From Psychrobacter urativorans (lineage in GTDB: Bacteria > Pseudomonadota > Gammaproteobacteria > Pseudomonadales > Moraxellaceae): a stretch of 64,000 nucleotides of DNA. A model generated the notes under the pieces. The model was not told where the DNA came from and made no database searches. It saw only the letters and a list, made by a program, of their open reading frames with translations. The DNA lies in assembly GCF_001298525.1 (NCBI RefSeq), contig NZ_CP012678.1:1364001-1428000 (forward strand), given 5' to 3'. Position numbers and translations under genes: made by a program. Positions 19,366 to 28,614 of the stretch are shown here, in pieces; position 1 is the first letter of the stretch; each line of letters begins with the position of its first letter.

Positions 19366-21120
19366 TTATGAAGTAGTAAAGTCTAATTCAAACACTCTTG
19401 ACGTGCCACTGACCTCGAATCCAACCAATAATAATGGCTTGCCTGATGGCGAGTCAGCTTTAGAGATAAACGTCAGACCTTCTGGACCCAAATCCCCATC
19501 GGCATTCGCGGCGGCAGTGCCTTTTTTAGCAGCTGCTAATTTGGCATCATCAAAGCTGCGCGTGTTAATTTCACCGAGCAATTTGACGTTCAGCGGATCC
19601 GTGACATCAAACGCCATAATGCTAGAAATGCGCTCAAGCCCTACAAAAGCAATGGTTTGCGCACCAACTCGACCTATCACGATACCTTCAGGCTCAATCC
19701 CTTTATTATTGCTGCGATTGTCGAAGTCATTTTTATCATTACTGGCGTTAAAGTTCTTCGGGTATTTATCCGCAACATATTTTTCCATCAAGCTGCCACT
19801 GTCATAAATGGGCGCACTCATATTGTCGGCATCCCAGATGCTAAAGGAGCGCGCACCAAAGCTGTATAAGGTGCCATAAACGCCCTGTTTATTGGCATCA
19901 CCCATGACGGACGAAAAAGCCAATTTGCCCAGCGCTTTATCATTAACACAGTCGAACCCGTGACACGCTAGGGTATTATATTTACTGCCATCTACTTTTA
20001 TATCTTTAATGCTTATCTCCTCATTAAAGCTACCCCACTCGCGGGCGTCACCTTCGTTAGCAGTCACGATATAATTTTTCTTACCAATAGAATAGGTGTC
20101 AATGGCGTCTGGCATATACATGCCCATCACAGGCCATGTGGTGATATTAATGCCGCCATCCTTATTGCTAACATCCAGCTCGTTACCGATTTTTGAATGG
20201 TCTTTAGCGCCGAGCGCTTTAATACTGGTCACAGTTGCACTGGCAATATCAATAAACGCAATGGCATTATTTTCTTGTAAGCTCACATAAGCCGTCTTGC
20301 CGTCTTCCGCCACTGTGATATATTCCGGCTCTAAATCTTCAGCAACACTGCTCATGGTGCCATCGGCTTTTTGCCCAAAAATACGCACACCAGAATCTAT
20401 TAAAGATTGCTTTTGCGAATTATAAGCATCAAAGGTTGCGGTCATGACGATAGGACGGTTGACATCTGTTAAATTAATAATGCTCACTGAGCCTTCAGGA
20501 TCGATTTGATACTGGTCATCCGGCTCGCCTTCATTGGCGACGAGCAATGTTTTACCATCGGGAGTAAAAGTGAGCATATCCGGTAACGCTCCAACTTCAA
20601 TGCTGCTGATACGTGCCAACGTTTTGGCATCATATAACACTACGTAACCCTTATCGGTCTTTACATTGGCTTGCACGGCTAAAGCGACAATATCACCGTG
20701 CACCGCCACACTATTGACCGTGCTACCAATATCTGACACATCAAGCGACGTCACCAAGGTAGGATTATGGATATTTTTTAGATGTAATACATCCGCTTTT
20801 TTATTTTGCGCATTGACCACAAAAACGCGCTGAGTTGCTGGATGAAACGCAGTAATCTCAGCTGCAGATTCTTTAAAGCCACCATGCACATAACTGCCCG
20901 CAGGCACAAAAGTCACTTTAGAATAAATAACACTTTCGACAGGCTCTTGAACGACGCCTGAAACTATTTCATTGTTATTGTTATTGTTCTTTTTATCGTC
21001 ATCAGCATTACAGGCAGTCAATGCCGTTATCGCTAGCATCGGTATCAACACCTTCATGCCAGCTCGGGTTAATGCATTCAATAATGTTCGGCGCATGGGG
21101 TTATTCATGTGGCTCTTCAT
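19366..21120 (-). CDS. Choice-of-anchor I family lipoprotein (beta-propeller)
   Basis: A secreted 584-residue protein with a lipoprotein signal (hydrophobic 24-36, lipobox ALTAC, Cys37) followed by DDDKK and six Asn. The body looks like a beta-propeller with YVTN-type blades (for example DMLTFTPDGKTLLVANEGEP). It also carries family blocks EPEYITVAEDGKTAYV, TANEGDAREW and GIEPEGIV. Such proteins are often annotated alkaline-phosphatase-like, but catalysis is unproven. The ATG at 21120 is preferred because AAGGAT lies eight bases upstream; a TTG two codons earlier would sit against the ribosome site. Monocistronic. Confidence 0.85.
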   Translation of the reverse strand: MKSHMNNPMRRTLLNALTRAGMKVLIPMLAITALTACNADDDKKNNNNNNEIVSGVVQEPVESVIYSKVTFVPAGSYVHGGFKESAAEITAFHPATQRVFVVNAQNKKADVLHLKNIHNPTLVTSLDVSDIGSTVNSVAVHGDIVALAVQANVKTDKGYVVLYDAKTLARISSIEVGALPDMLTFTPDGKTLLVANEGEPDDQYQIDPEGSVSIINLTDVNRPIVMTATFDAYNSQKQSLIDSGVRIFGQKADGTMSSVAEDLEPEYITVAEDGKTAYVSLQENNAIAFIDIASATVTSIKALGAKDHSKIGNELDVSNKDGGINITTWPVMGMYMPDAIDTYSIGKKNYIVTANEGDAREWGSFNEEISIKDIKVDGSKYNTLACHGFDCVNDKALGKLAFSSVMGDANKQGVYGTLYSFGARSFSIWDADNMSAPIYDSGSLMEKYVADKYPKNFNASNDKNDFDNRSNNKGIEPEGIVIGRVGAQTIAFVGLERISSIMAFDVTDPLNVKLLGEINTRSFDDAKLAAAKKGTAAANADGDLGPEGLTFISKADSPSGKPLLLVGFEVSGTSRVFELDFTTS

Positions 21121-21149
21121 GAGCAATATCCTTATTCATTTATTATTGT

Positions 21150-21190
21150 CGATAGCGTGTCACTATGATGCATAGCGTGTCGCGCTATCG
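21150..21190. promoter_or_regulatory. Inverted plus direct repeat upstream of the choice-of-anchor-I gene
   Basis: CGATAGCG at 21150-21157 is the exact inverse of CGCTATCG at 21183-21190. Within the same 41 bases ATAGCGTGTC occurs twice (21152-21161 and 21172-21181), 20 bases or two helical turns apart. It lies about 30 bases upstream of the start codon, so it could be an operator or a leader hairpin. Not a recognised Pho box. Confidence 0.45.
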
Positions 21191-21280
21191 TAGCGTATGA
21201 ATATGAAAGTCCAATGACAACGATGCTTAGCTTATTAATCCATCCCATTTATGTTATGAGTTTTTAAAATACTGGCGCAT

Positions 21281-21319
21281 AAAAAAAGCACTACAGTTAT
21301 TAGCTGTAGTGCTTTTTTT
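21281..21319 (-). terminator. Terminator after the 21339-21920 gene
   Basis: A stem of 16 bp (AAAAAAAGCACTACAG with its complement) around a 7-base loop, starting about 20 bases past the stop, with the T run on the minus strand. The symmetric A and T runs would let it work in both directions. Confidence 0.9.
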
Positions 21320-21338
21320 GAAAAACTTAATAATAAAT

Positions 21339-21920
21339 CTATTTCACGCGAGCGCGATATTTCACCATCACCGTCTCATTTAGACCAACACCGTCAATAT
21401 CCCAACGCACCGCTTTGTAATACTTTAATGGCACTTCTTGCACTTTTCCATCGATATTAGCGCGTAATGGCATACGGGCAAAGGTATTGCCATCGGCACT
21501 GCCATAAGGGAAATCTGGCGCAAGATCACCTAGCATTTCAACTTGCTCAGGAATACTCATGGTGACCGTCATTTTACGCACCCGATCAGGATTAGTATTG
21601 GTAAATAGACCTTGATACTCTAAGATATTACCCGATTGCAAACGGGTATTGGCAGTGACCGGCACCAATAGCTCTTTACCATTGGCATCGACACTAATAA
21701 GCGCAGCCGTAATCTTGCTATTGACCGCTTGTACAGTTGAGCGACTGTTATTATCCGCTTGAACCGCGATTGTGCTACCCATTGCAGGCTCTGGAACAGG
21801 CAACATCGCCGAAGCTTGCGTGACTGCCATTGCACCAACCAAGGTACCGGCAACAACGTGAAACAAGCGGTGACCGCTCCAAGTGGCAAACGGATTGGCA
21901 AAATGGTTATTTTTTTTCAT
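21339..21920 (-). CDS. Secreted protein with DUF11-like repeat domain, function unknown
   Basis: A 193-residue exported protein. The signal peptide has a hydrophobic core at about 20-36 and probable cleavage after QASA (38). The remainder is one beta-rich domain (LEYQGLFTNTNPDRVRKMTV ... VGLNETVMVKYRARVK) resembling the conserved-repeat (DUF11) immunoglobulin-like domains that hang from bacterial surface proteins. Here it stands alone with no anchor, so it is probably periplasmic or released. It has its own terminator and is monocistronic. Function not recognised. Confidence 0.65.
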   Translation of the reverse strand: MKKNNHFANPFATWSGHRLFHVVAGTLVGAMAVTQASAMLPVPEPAMGSTIAVQADNNSRSTVQAVNSKITAALISVDANGKELLVPVTANTRLQSGNILEYQGLFTNTNPDRVRKMTVTMSIPEQVEMLGDLAPDFPYGSADGNTFARMPLRANIDGKVQEVPLKYYKAVRWDIDGVGLNETVMVKYRARVK

Positions 21921-22329
21921 AATAATGGTTATTCCTAGTTAATGTGTCGATAAAAAGGTACTCAAAGAGAAGAACAATAGGATAGCCGAGCCTTGTGAAT
22001 ACGTGATTCACGTCAATACGTCATTAGCCACTTTTTAATTTTAAATAAATGAGTTTCAATGGGTCATGCTACGGCTAAAATGCTATGAAAACGACTACTG
22101 GGCAATATACTATATACAAGCCAGTCATATTTAGCATAGCAAAAAGACTTTATCGCTACACTAACGCCTTGTTGCGGTTATGTATATCCCTAAATCACTA
22201 TAAATTGGCATTATTTTACCTAAAATAAAAAGATAGCTCATAACGACGTTTTTTGCTATGGTAAATCTTTAATGTTCGACAAATTTTTGTCACTCTTCTT
22301 CCTTTATTCTAACGATAATTGCTCCTATT
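21921..22329. other. Divergent intergenic region between the DUF11-like gene and argA
   Basis: About 410 bases with no convincing ORF. It must hold the promoters of both flanking genes. The only clear structure is the near-perfect inverted repeat ACGTGATTCACGT at 22001-22013, about 80 bases upstream of the minus-strand gene. No sigma-70 pair of high quality was identified. Confidence 0.5.
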
Positions 22330-23652
22330 ATGACTACTAGCGCCATGCCCCAAATTAATCCTGAATACGTCCATTGGTTCCGCAACTCTGCGCCTTACAT
22401 TAATACTCATCGCGGCAAGACGTTCGTGATTATGTTTGGTGGTGAAGCGGTCAAACACCCTAATTTTAGTACTCTGATTCATGACTTTGCGTTATTGCAC
22501 AGTTTAGGTATCAATCTGGTATTGGTACACGGTGCACGCCCGCAAATTGAAAAAAATCTAATAGAAGCTGGCATTACTTCACCGTTACACCAAGATATTC
22601 GCGTGACGCCACGCGTTGCTATGCCGTCTATTCTGCAAGCGGTTGGCGCGATTCGTCTACAGCTTGAAGCGCAACTGTCTATGGGTTTAGCCAATTCACC
22701 GATGTATGGCTCACGTATTGATGCGGTTTCAGGTAACTTTGTTACCGCGCGTCCATATGGCATCCGTGATGGCGTTGACTATCAAATGACCGGTGAAGTA
22801 CGTTCTATCGATGTTGATGCCATTAAAAATAACTTATTGCACAATCATATTGTGATTTTAGGCTCAATGGGCTATTCAGCAACGGGTGAGGTTTTTAACT
22901 TGCTCGCCGAAGATGTGGCACTTAGTGCAGCGGTGGCACTTGGCGCTGACAAGCTGATTTTGCTAGGCGAAGAAACGGGGATTAATGATAACGGTCGTTT
23001 ATTGCGCGAAATGATTCCTAATGAAGTGGATCGTTTTTTACGTGGACGTGATTTGAATTGTGAGATTAATTATTTCTTACATTGTGCCAGTAGCGCCTGT
23101 CGTCAAGGGGTTCATCGCACGCATATCATCTCTTATGCCAAAGACGGCGCGTTGTTAGAAGAGCTATTCACCCGTGACGGTTCGGGCACTTTGATTAGTC
23201 ACGACCCTTATGAAGAAATTCGCCGTGCCAATATTGATGATGTCGTCGGTCTTATTGAGTTGCTAAAACCACTTGAGGAACAAGGCATTTTAGTCGCCCG
23301 TTCACGCGAGCGTTTAGAGCAAGAAATTGAAAATTATAGCGTTATTGAACGTGATGGCATGATTTTGGGTTGTGCGTCACTCAATACCCTTGATGAGTTA
23401 TCGGCAGAAGTCGCTTGCGTAGCCGTACATCCTGAATACCGTAGTGGTAGTCGTGGTGCTGATTTGCTGGCTTTTTTGGAGCAGCAAGCACGCAGTCATG
23501 GTCTGCATAAATTATTTGTGTTGACCACCCGTACCGCGCATTGGTTTGTCGAGCAAGGCTTTGTTGAAGTTGACGCCAGTGCCTTACCTGAAGCACGCCA
23601 GCAGCAATATCATAATGGTCGTAACTCTAAAGTGTTCCAAAAATTACTGTAA
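22330..23652 (+). CDS. argA: N-acetylglutamate synthase
   Basis: First enzyme of arginine biosynthesis: acetylates glutamate with acetyl-CoA. The 440-residue protein has an amino-acid-kinase-like N-terminal domain (about 1-290: VIMFGGEAVKH, LVLVHGARPQIE, VLGSMGYSATGEVFNLLAED). A GNAT acetyltransferase domain follows (about 295-440: VACVAVHPEYRSGSRGADLL, then TTRTAHWFVEQGF). This is the classical bacterial ArgA layout and length. The kinase-like domain usually binds arginine for feedback inhibition. Monocistronic, with a long terminator downstream. Confidence 0.96.
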   Translation: MTTSAMPQINPEYVHWFRNSAPYINTHRGKTFVIMFGGEAVKHPNFSTLIHDFALLHSLGINLVLVHGARPQIEKNLIEAGITSPLHQDIRVTPRVAMPSILQAVGAIRLQLEAQLSMGLANSPMYGSRIDAVSGNFVTARPYGIRDGVDYQMTGEVRSIDVDAIKNNLLHNHIVILGSMGYSATGEVFNLLAEDVALSAAVALGADKLILLGEETGINDNGRLLREMIPNEVDRFLRGRDLNCEINYFLHCASSACRQGVHRTHIISYAKDGALLEELFTRDGSGTLISHDPYEEIRRANIDDVVGLIELLKPLEEQGILVARSRERLEQEIENYSVIERDGMILGCASLNTLDELSAEVACVAVHPEYRSGSRGADLLAFLEQQARSHGLHKLFVLTTRTAHWFVEQGFVEVDASALPEARQQQYHNGRNSKVFQKLL

Positions 23653-23678
23653 TCTTCACGGTATCGCATTTTTTAGAA

Positions 23679-23734
23679 TGTTAAACGATAAAAAGCCCTC
23701 ATACCTAAATATGAGGGCTTTTTATCGTTTAAAC
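23679..23734. terminator. Long bidirectional terminator between argA and the FKBP gene
   Basis: A stem of about 24 bp (AACGATAAAAAGCCCTCATA with its complement, extended by TTAAA/TTTAA) around a CCTAA-type loop. It lies between convergent argA and the FKBP gene, with A and T runs on both sides of the GC core. Confidence 0.92.
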
Positions 23735-23765
23735 CTTAAGCTATTAACCAATAATAAAAAATTGA

Positions 23766-24503
23766 TTATTTTGCTTTCACTTTAAGTAGTTCAACAGTGA
23801 AGATAAGCGTGCTGTTTGGCTCAATACCGGCATTACCCGCTTCACCATAAGCAAGGTCTGATGGGATATAGAACTCGTACTTACCGCCTTCTTTCATCAA
23901 CTGTAGACCTTCTGTCCAGCCAGCGATAACTTGGTTTAATGGGAACTCAATTGGCTCACCACGCTCATACGAGCTGTCAAATACCTTACCATCTAGCAAT
24001 TTACCTTCGTAGTTCACTTCAACCACGTCAGTTGCTTTTGGCATTTTGCCTTTACCTTCAGTGATGACTTTATACTGCAAGCCAGACGCGGTAGTTTTTA
24101 CGCCTGCTTTCTTGCCATTTTCAGCTAAGAATGCCGCACCTTTGGTTTTATTTTCGCCCGCTTTGCTTTGCATATCTTTCACGAATTTTTCTTCCTGTTC
24201 TTTTTGATAATCCATTAGTACTTTTTGCATTTGTTCTTGGGTCAATGCCGATTCTTTACCTTCATAGCCATCACGGAAACCTTTTTCAAAGGTATCTAGG
24301 TTTAAGTTTTCAACCGCGTCTTTATTACCTTCAGCCATCATAAAGCCCAAGCTGTAGCCCACTTTTTCAGCGGCTGGACTTTGCTCAGTCACTGCCACGC
24401 TTTTAGCCGCAGTTTCTTTATTGCCATTATTAGTGCTACAGCCCGTCGTCAATAACATGGCACTAGCCAGCGCACTAATCGTTAAGGTAGTGATTTTTTT
24501 CAT
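23766..24503 (-). CDS. FKBP-type peptidyl-prolyl cis-trans isomerase, lipoprotein
   Basis: Periplasmic folding catalyst of the Mip/FkpA type, 245 residues. The lipoprotein signal has lipobox LLTTGC, Cys22. An N-terminal helical dimerisation domain follows (about 45-135: KVGYSLGFMMAEGNKD, then a long Lys/Glu/Gln helix). The FKBP domain is at about 155-245 with VNYEGKLLDGKVFDSSYERG, FPLNQVIAGWTEGLQLM and the FYIPSDLAYGE active-site strand. Monocistronic, convergent with argA. Family and location are confident; clients unknown. Confidence 0.93.
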   Translation of the reverse strand: MKKITTLTISALASAMLLTTGCSTNNGNKETAAKSVAVTEQSPAAEKVGYSLGFMMAEGNKDAVENLNLDTFEKGFRDGYEGKESALTQEQMQKVLMDYQKEQEEKFVKDMQSKAGENKTKGAAFLAENGKKAGVKTTASGLQYKVITEGKGKMPKATDVVEVNYEGKLLDGKVFDSSYERGEPIEFPLNQVIAGWTEGLQLMKEGGKYEFYIPSDLAYGEAGNAGIEPNSTLIFTVELLKVKAK

Positions 24504-25004
24504 AGAATATTCTCAAGTTGTCAAACACGTTATCAAAATAGTGGCGAGATGCCGCCTCCTCACCATAATAGCAAATCTTAGTTTTAGGAACCACGGTTGC
24601 GACGAAAATATCGGGCTAATGTACAATCTCTGTTAATGAGAACGACAAAAATAACAACTTATCACACAACTATAGTAAGAAGTTAAGCTTTCTATCTTTA
24701 ATCATTCCAGTATATCCGCTAAGCTAACTAAGCTAAGATGATAAGTAACAGAATGTATATTTTTATCATCAGTCTTATCATTGACAGTCAAATAATTGCA
24801 GCAAAGTAAGCCATCTGCAATCTATCAGCTTATTGCTAGGTTGCCGCTTGGTGCCTTTGCTCTACCGTTGTACATATGGATATCTTTAACTAAAAAAATA
24901 CTAATATTATTATTTATAACTATATATAGGTCAGAAAAATGAGATTACAGCTTTAACCGCTGCATAGTCTCAAAACTGATTTATCACACTTAAAGGAGGA
25001 CAGG
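24504..25004. other. 500-bp intergenic region upstream of the channel gene
   Basis: AT-rich, no supported ORF or RNA gene. Near its right end a strong AAAGGAGG ribosome site precedes the channel gene. Nothing else was recognised. Confidence 0.6.
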
Positions 25005-26678
25005 ATGGACCCTACATATACATCATTCAACGGTTATCTTGGTGGACCTATCGGTTCTATTATCGGCGCTATACTAATTTTCATCATTGGTTGGTTGATT
25101 GCGCTTGGCATAGCGGCACTGGTACGCAATGTACTGGCTAAGATTAATGTCAATCAACGCATGAATTCAACCACAGGCAAAACCTATGATATCGAAGGCA
25201 TCATCTCGAAGATTGTCTTCTGGTTTATCTTTGTGATTGCTATTTCAGGCGCACTTACCCAATTGAATTTAAATGCTATTTCAGCCCCATTTGCAAATAT
25301 GGTGAATCAAGTCTTGGCATTTATTCCTAATCTTATTGGTGCTATTGCTGTTGGGGTTCTTGGTTGGGTCATTGCAACGGTTGCGCGTACTGCAATCAAT
25401 GCCGCTCTCTCTAAAACGACAATGGACGAGCGTTTAAGCGCCCAAGCTGGCGTTAAACCGATGAGCAGCACGATTGCTGACATGGTTTATTGGTTTATTC
25501 TTTTAGTGGTATTGACCATGGTGTTGGGTCAGTTAGAGCTGAATGGCTTATTTGCCCCATTAACCAATATGGTTGATAAAATCTTTAGCTTTATCCCGAA
25601 CATCCTGATTGCTGGTGTGGTCTTTGTGGTGGGTTATATCATCGCCAAAGTCGTACGCGGCATTGTGACCAACCTTGTTTCTACCTTTAATGTACAAGAG
25701 CTGGCATCTAAAGCAGGCTTAAGCGAAAAGAACAGCTTGCCTAATATTGCCGGTTCTTTAGCATTTTTAGTCGTTATCATTCCAACAATTATTGCCGCTT
25801 TAAATGCGCTAAAAATCGAAGTGATTGCGCGTCCTGCAACGAATATGCTGAACAAAATCATGGAAGCACTGCCAAATATCTTTATGGCAGCCGCAATCTT
25901 AATTGTGACGTATTATGTCATACGTATGGTTGCTAATATCATTAAAGGCTTAATCGAAAACACTGAAATCAACCAGTTGCCTGCTAAAGTTGGTCTACAA
26001 GAGACAATGGGTAACCAAAAGATTTCAGATTTAGTTGGTTACGCTATCGTGTTCTTTGCCATGTTATTTGCTGCGATTGCCGCTGCTGACTTACTTGGTT
26101 TTGAGCCTATTTCAGGCATCATTACGATGTTTATCGCCTTTGGTGCTAACATTATCCTTGGTGCGATTATTCTGTTTATCGGCTTTTGGCTTGCCAATAT
26201 CATTGCTGGTGTTGTTGAACGCTCTGAAAAAGGCTCGCAGTTTTTAGCCAATATCGTACGTGTCTTAATCATGGGCTTAGTACTTGCCATGGGTCTAAAA
26301 GCAATGGGTATTGCAGACTCTATCGTTAACCTCGCATTTGGTCTAACCTTAGGTGCGGTTGCTGTAGCATTTGCTTTATCGTTTGGTCTTGGTGGTCAAG
26401 AAGCGGCCGCTCGTTTCTTACGCAAAATGCAAGATAAAATGGACGAAGAACGTACAGGTTTAAAAGTACAAACGACTCGTCATACCAAAACGACAACGAA
26501 TACCACTGATAAAGTAGCTGAAGCGATTCGTGCAGCCACGCCGAGCACGGCAACAACGGGCACGACAACAACAAGCGCTACCGTAACAGGTACAACGCCA
26601 AATGTTTCAACTACCGATATCGTCGATACTTCTTCAGTGAATCAGTATGGCAAACTGACTGATAATGATTCTGAATAA
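25005..26678 (+). CDS. Mechanosensitive-channel-like protein with repeated TM helices
   Basis: A 557-residue inner-membrane protein of the group with conserved TM-helix repeats (MscS-related). TM segments lie near 15-40, 65-85, 105-130, 160-178, 195-215, 250-268, 290-310, 335-365, 375-395 and 420-450. A motif recurs three times with near 90-residue spacing: ANMVNQVLAFIPN (99), TNMVDKIFSFIPN (188), TNMLNKIMEALPN (279). A weaker fourth copy is near 380. A final GLGGQEAAARFL block near 460 matches the MscS-like end. The last 80 residues are Thr-rich and probably disordered. Gating and ion specificity are unknown. Confidence 0.85.
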   Translation: MDPTYTSFNGYLGGPIGSIIGAILIFIIGWLIALGIAALVRNVLAKINVNQRMNSTTGKTYDIEGIISKIVFWFIFVIAISGALTQLNLNAISAPFANMVNQVLAFIPNLIGAIAVGVLGWVIATVARTAINAALSKTTMDERLSAQAGVKPMSSTIADMVYWFILLVVLTMVLGQLELNGLFAPLTNMVDKIFSFIPNILIAGVVFVVGYIIAKVVRGIVTNLVSTFNVQELASKAGLSEKNSLPNIAGSLAFLVVIIPTIIAALNALKIEVIARPATNMLNKIMEALPNIFMAAAILIVTYYVIRMVANIIKGLIENTEINQLPAKVGLQETMGNQKISDLVGYAIVFFAMLFAAIAAADLLGFEPISGIITMFIAFGANIILGAIILFIGFWLANIIAGVVERSEKGSQFLANIVRVLIMGLVLAMGLKAMGIADSIVNLAFGLTLGAVAVAFALSFGLGGQEAAARFLRKMQDKMDEERTGLKVQTTRHTKTTTNTTDKVAEAIRAATPSTATTGTTTTSATVTGTTPNVSTTDIVDTSSVNQYGKLTDNDSE

Positions 26679-26702
26679 TTACGGTTAACTATTTTTCAGC
26701 AT

Positions 26703-26733
26703 AAAAAAAGACAGCTTAGGCTGTCTTTTTTAT
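26703..26733 (+). terminator. Terminator after the channel gene
   Basis: A perfect stem AAAAAAGACAGC with its complement, a 4-base TTAG loop and a T run, 25 bases past the stop. Confidence 0.92.
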
Positions 26734-26916
26734 TGATAATATTTAGAGGATTAATTTTTTAGCTCTGACGATGGCTTATATTTAATATTAAGCTAGGGTT
26801 TTTCAAACAAGAACAGACGATAACATAGTATTGCTTAGCGGTCGCTTTCACTCTAGTGACTTGCTATGATAAATTAACGCCATCCCTCTATTAGATGATA
26901 ACAAGGACAGACTGTC

Positions 26917-27699
26917 ATGAAACGCTTTAAAGAAAAAACCGTCATCGTGACGGGTGCAGGTTCTGAAATTGGTCGGGCAACCGCCATTCGCTTCGCGCGC
27001 GAAGGCGCAAATGTCGTGCTAGTCGGACCTACGACGCAAACGCTTGAAGAAACAGCAAGCGAGTTTCCACAAGACCGTACATGGATTCACACCGATAACT
27101 ATTTAATAGTCGCTTGCGATATTAGCGTGCAAAGCCAAGTACAAGAAATGATTAAACTAATCATAAATAAATTTGAGAAGATTGATGTCTTAGTGAACAA
27201 TGCCGGTAAAGCCGTACAAAGTAAAGTCACGGAACTGTCTGCTGCAGACTGGGAAAAAGCTATTGATACCAATTTAAACGAGACATTTTATGTTTGCCAA
27301 GCAGCCATGCCGCATCTGATTGCCAGTAAAGGCAATATCGTTAATGTGTCTTCACTTTCAGGGATTGGCGGCGACTGCAACATGGCAGCTTATAATGCGG
27401 CTAATGCGGGCATTAGCAATTTAACTCGGACATTATCATTAGAGCATGGTGCGGACGGCGTACGCGTTAACGCCGTTAATCCCAGTATTACCACCACCAA
27501 TATGACTAATATTAGTCAAAATAACGATACTAAAACCAATCAATTTTTAGAGCGCTGTCCGCTGGGACGCTTTGCCACCCATGGGGATATCGCTGCAGCC
27601 ATTACCTTTTTAGCAAGTGATGAAGCGGCGATGATTACTGGGGTCAATTTACCTGTCGATGGTGGCGTCAGTACGTCTAATGGTCAACCGTCGTTTTAG
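26917..27699 (+). CDS. SDR-fold protein with altered cofactor and catalytic motifs
   Basis: A 260-residue classical-length short-chain dehydrogenase/reductase. The Rossmann fold, the NNAG motif (94-97), the Ser strand NVSS (Ser146) and a C-terminal DGG block are in place. Two key residues are changed. The glycine-rich TGxxxGxG motif reads TGAGSEIG (12-19), with Glu17 for Gly. The catalytic YxxxK reads YNAAN, Tyr159 with Asn163 for Lys. The reading frame is intact. It may have lost dehydrogenase activity, or be a binding protein or an early pseudogene. Substrate unknown. Monocistronic. Confidence 0.85.
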   Translation: MKRFKEKTVIVTGAGSEIGRATAIRFAREGANVVLVGPTTQTLEETASEFPQDRTWIHTDNYLIVACDISVQSQVQEMIKLIINKFEKIDVLVNNAGKAVQSKVTELSAADWEKAIDTNLNETFYVCQAAMPHLIASKGNIVNVSSLSGIGGDCNMAAYNAANAGISNLTRTLSLEHGADGVRVNAVNPSITTTNMTNISQNNDTKTNQFLERCPLGRFATHGDIAAAITFLASDEAAMITGVNLPVDGGVSTSNGQPSF

Positions 27700-27760
27700 C
27701 CATTCATTTAATACTATCAACAGCCATAACTCTATGTTAATGAACTAAAATAACATGCCT

Positions 27761-28495
27761 TTAAAGCAATGAATTATTTATATCCTGCAGCGGTTGCGAT
27801 AAACGCTCAGGATGCCTTGGGATTACCCCACGATATTGACTATAAATCTTTAATAAATCTGCCTCGATATCCCCAGTAGGATGAACCAGCGATAAAAAAC
27901 GCACTTCTTTAGTTTTATAATCTAATGCCACAGGCAAGATGGGCACATTAGCGCCTAATGCTAAATAATAAAAACCCGTTTTCCAACTCTCAGTATATTT
28001 ACGCGTTCCTTCTGGTGATAAGCCTAAAAATAATGGCTCACCCGTTTTGAATTTATCAATACTAGATTGTAAGACAGAACCCTTATTACCGCGATCAATA
28101 GGAACGATGCCTATCCATCGTAACAAATGTGCCAATACCGGCACTTTAAATAAAGTATGCTTACCCATAATGCTAATTTTCAAATCTAAGGCAAAGAGAC
28201 TAGGAATAGCGTAAATGCCATCAACATTAGAGGTGTGCGGTAATGCCAACACAACCGCTTGTGGAATGTCTGGTATATGCCCAACAGTACGCCAACCTGC
28301 TATTTTTAATAAATAAGTTGCTATGATAGGCGTTACTTTACCACCACGTTTCGGAACCAAAAGCCCCAAATCTTTTTTTCTTAATTTAGGCAATTTATTG
28401 ATATGAGGTAGATTGGATAAAGTAGAAAGTTTGGATGATAGCGGCAATATTATAGAACTCCTATACTGAGAACGAGTTAAAGTCTTGGATGCCAA
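27761..28495 (-). CDS. Lysophospholipid acyltransferase family protein (PlsC-like)
   Basis: Predicted 1-acyl-glycerol-3-phosphate acyltransferase-type enzyme, 244 residues. The catalytic H-x4-D motif is HTSNVD (His87, Asp92). PIDRGNKGS (132-140) and PEGTRK (161-166) are the acyl-acceptor binding motifs. A hydrophobic stretch near 55-66 may associate with the membrane. The first 45 residues are extra and basic. Convergent with the SDR gene. Probably acts in phospholipid or lipid remodelling; the acceptor cannot be told from sequence. Confidence 0.85.
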   Translation of the reverse strand: MASKTLTRSQYRSSIILPLSSKLSTLSNLPHINKLPKLRKKDLGLLVPKRGGKVTPIIATYLLKIAGWRTVGHIPDIPQAVVLALPHTSNVDGIYAIPSLFALDLKISIMGKHTLFKVPVLAHLLRWIGIVPIDRGNKGSVLQSSIDKFKTGEPLFLGLSPEGTRKYTESWKTGFYYLALGANVPILPVALDYKTKEVRFLSLVHPTGDIEADLLKIYSQYRGVIPRHPERLSQPLQDINNSLL

Positions 28496-28614
28496 AACGT
28501 TGGCATCACATAGAAAGAGGATAACCCCATAATAACATTATCCTACCATTGCTAAATTAACTTTTGCAGCGTTTTATGAAGCTCAACTTTATAATCTTAT
28601 CAGTATCAGAACAC

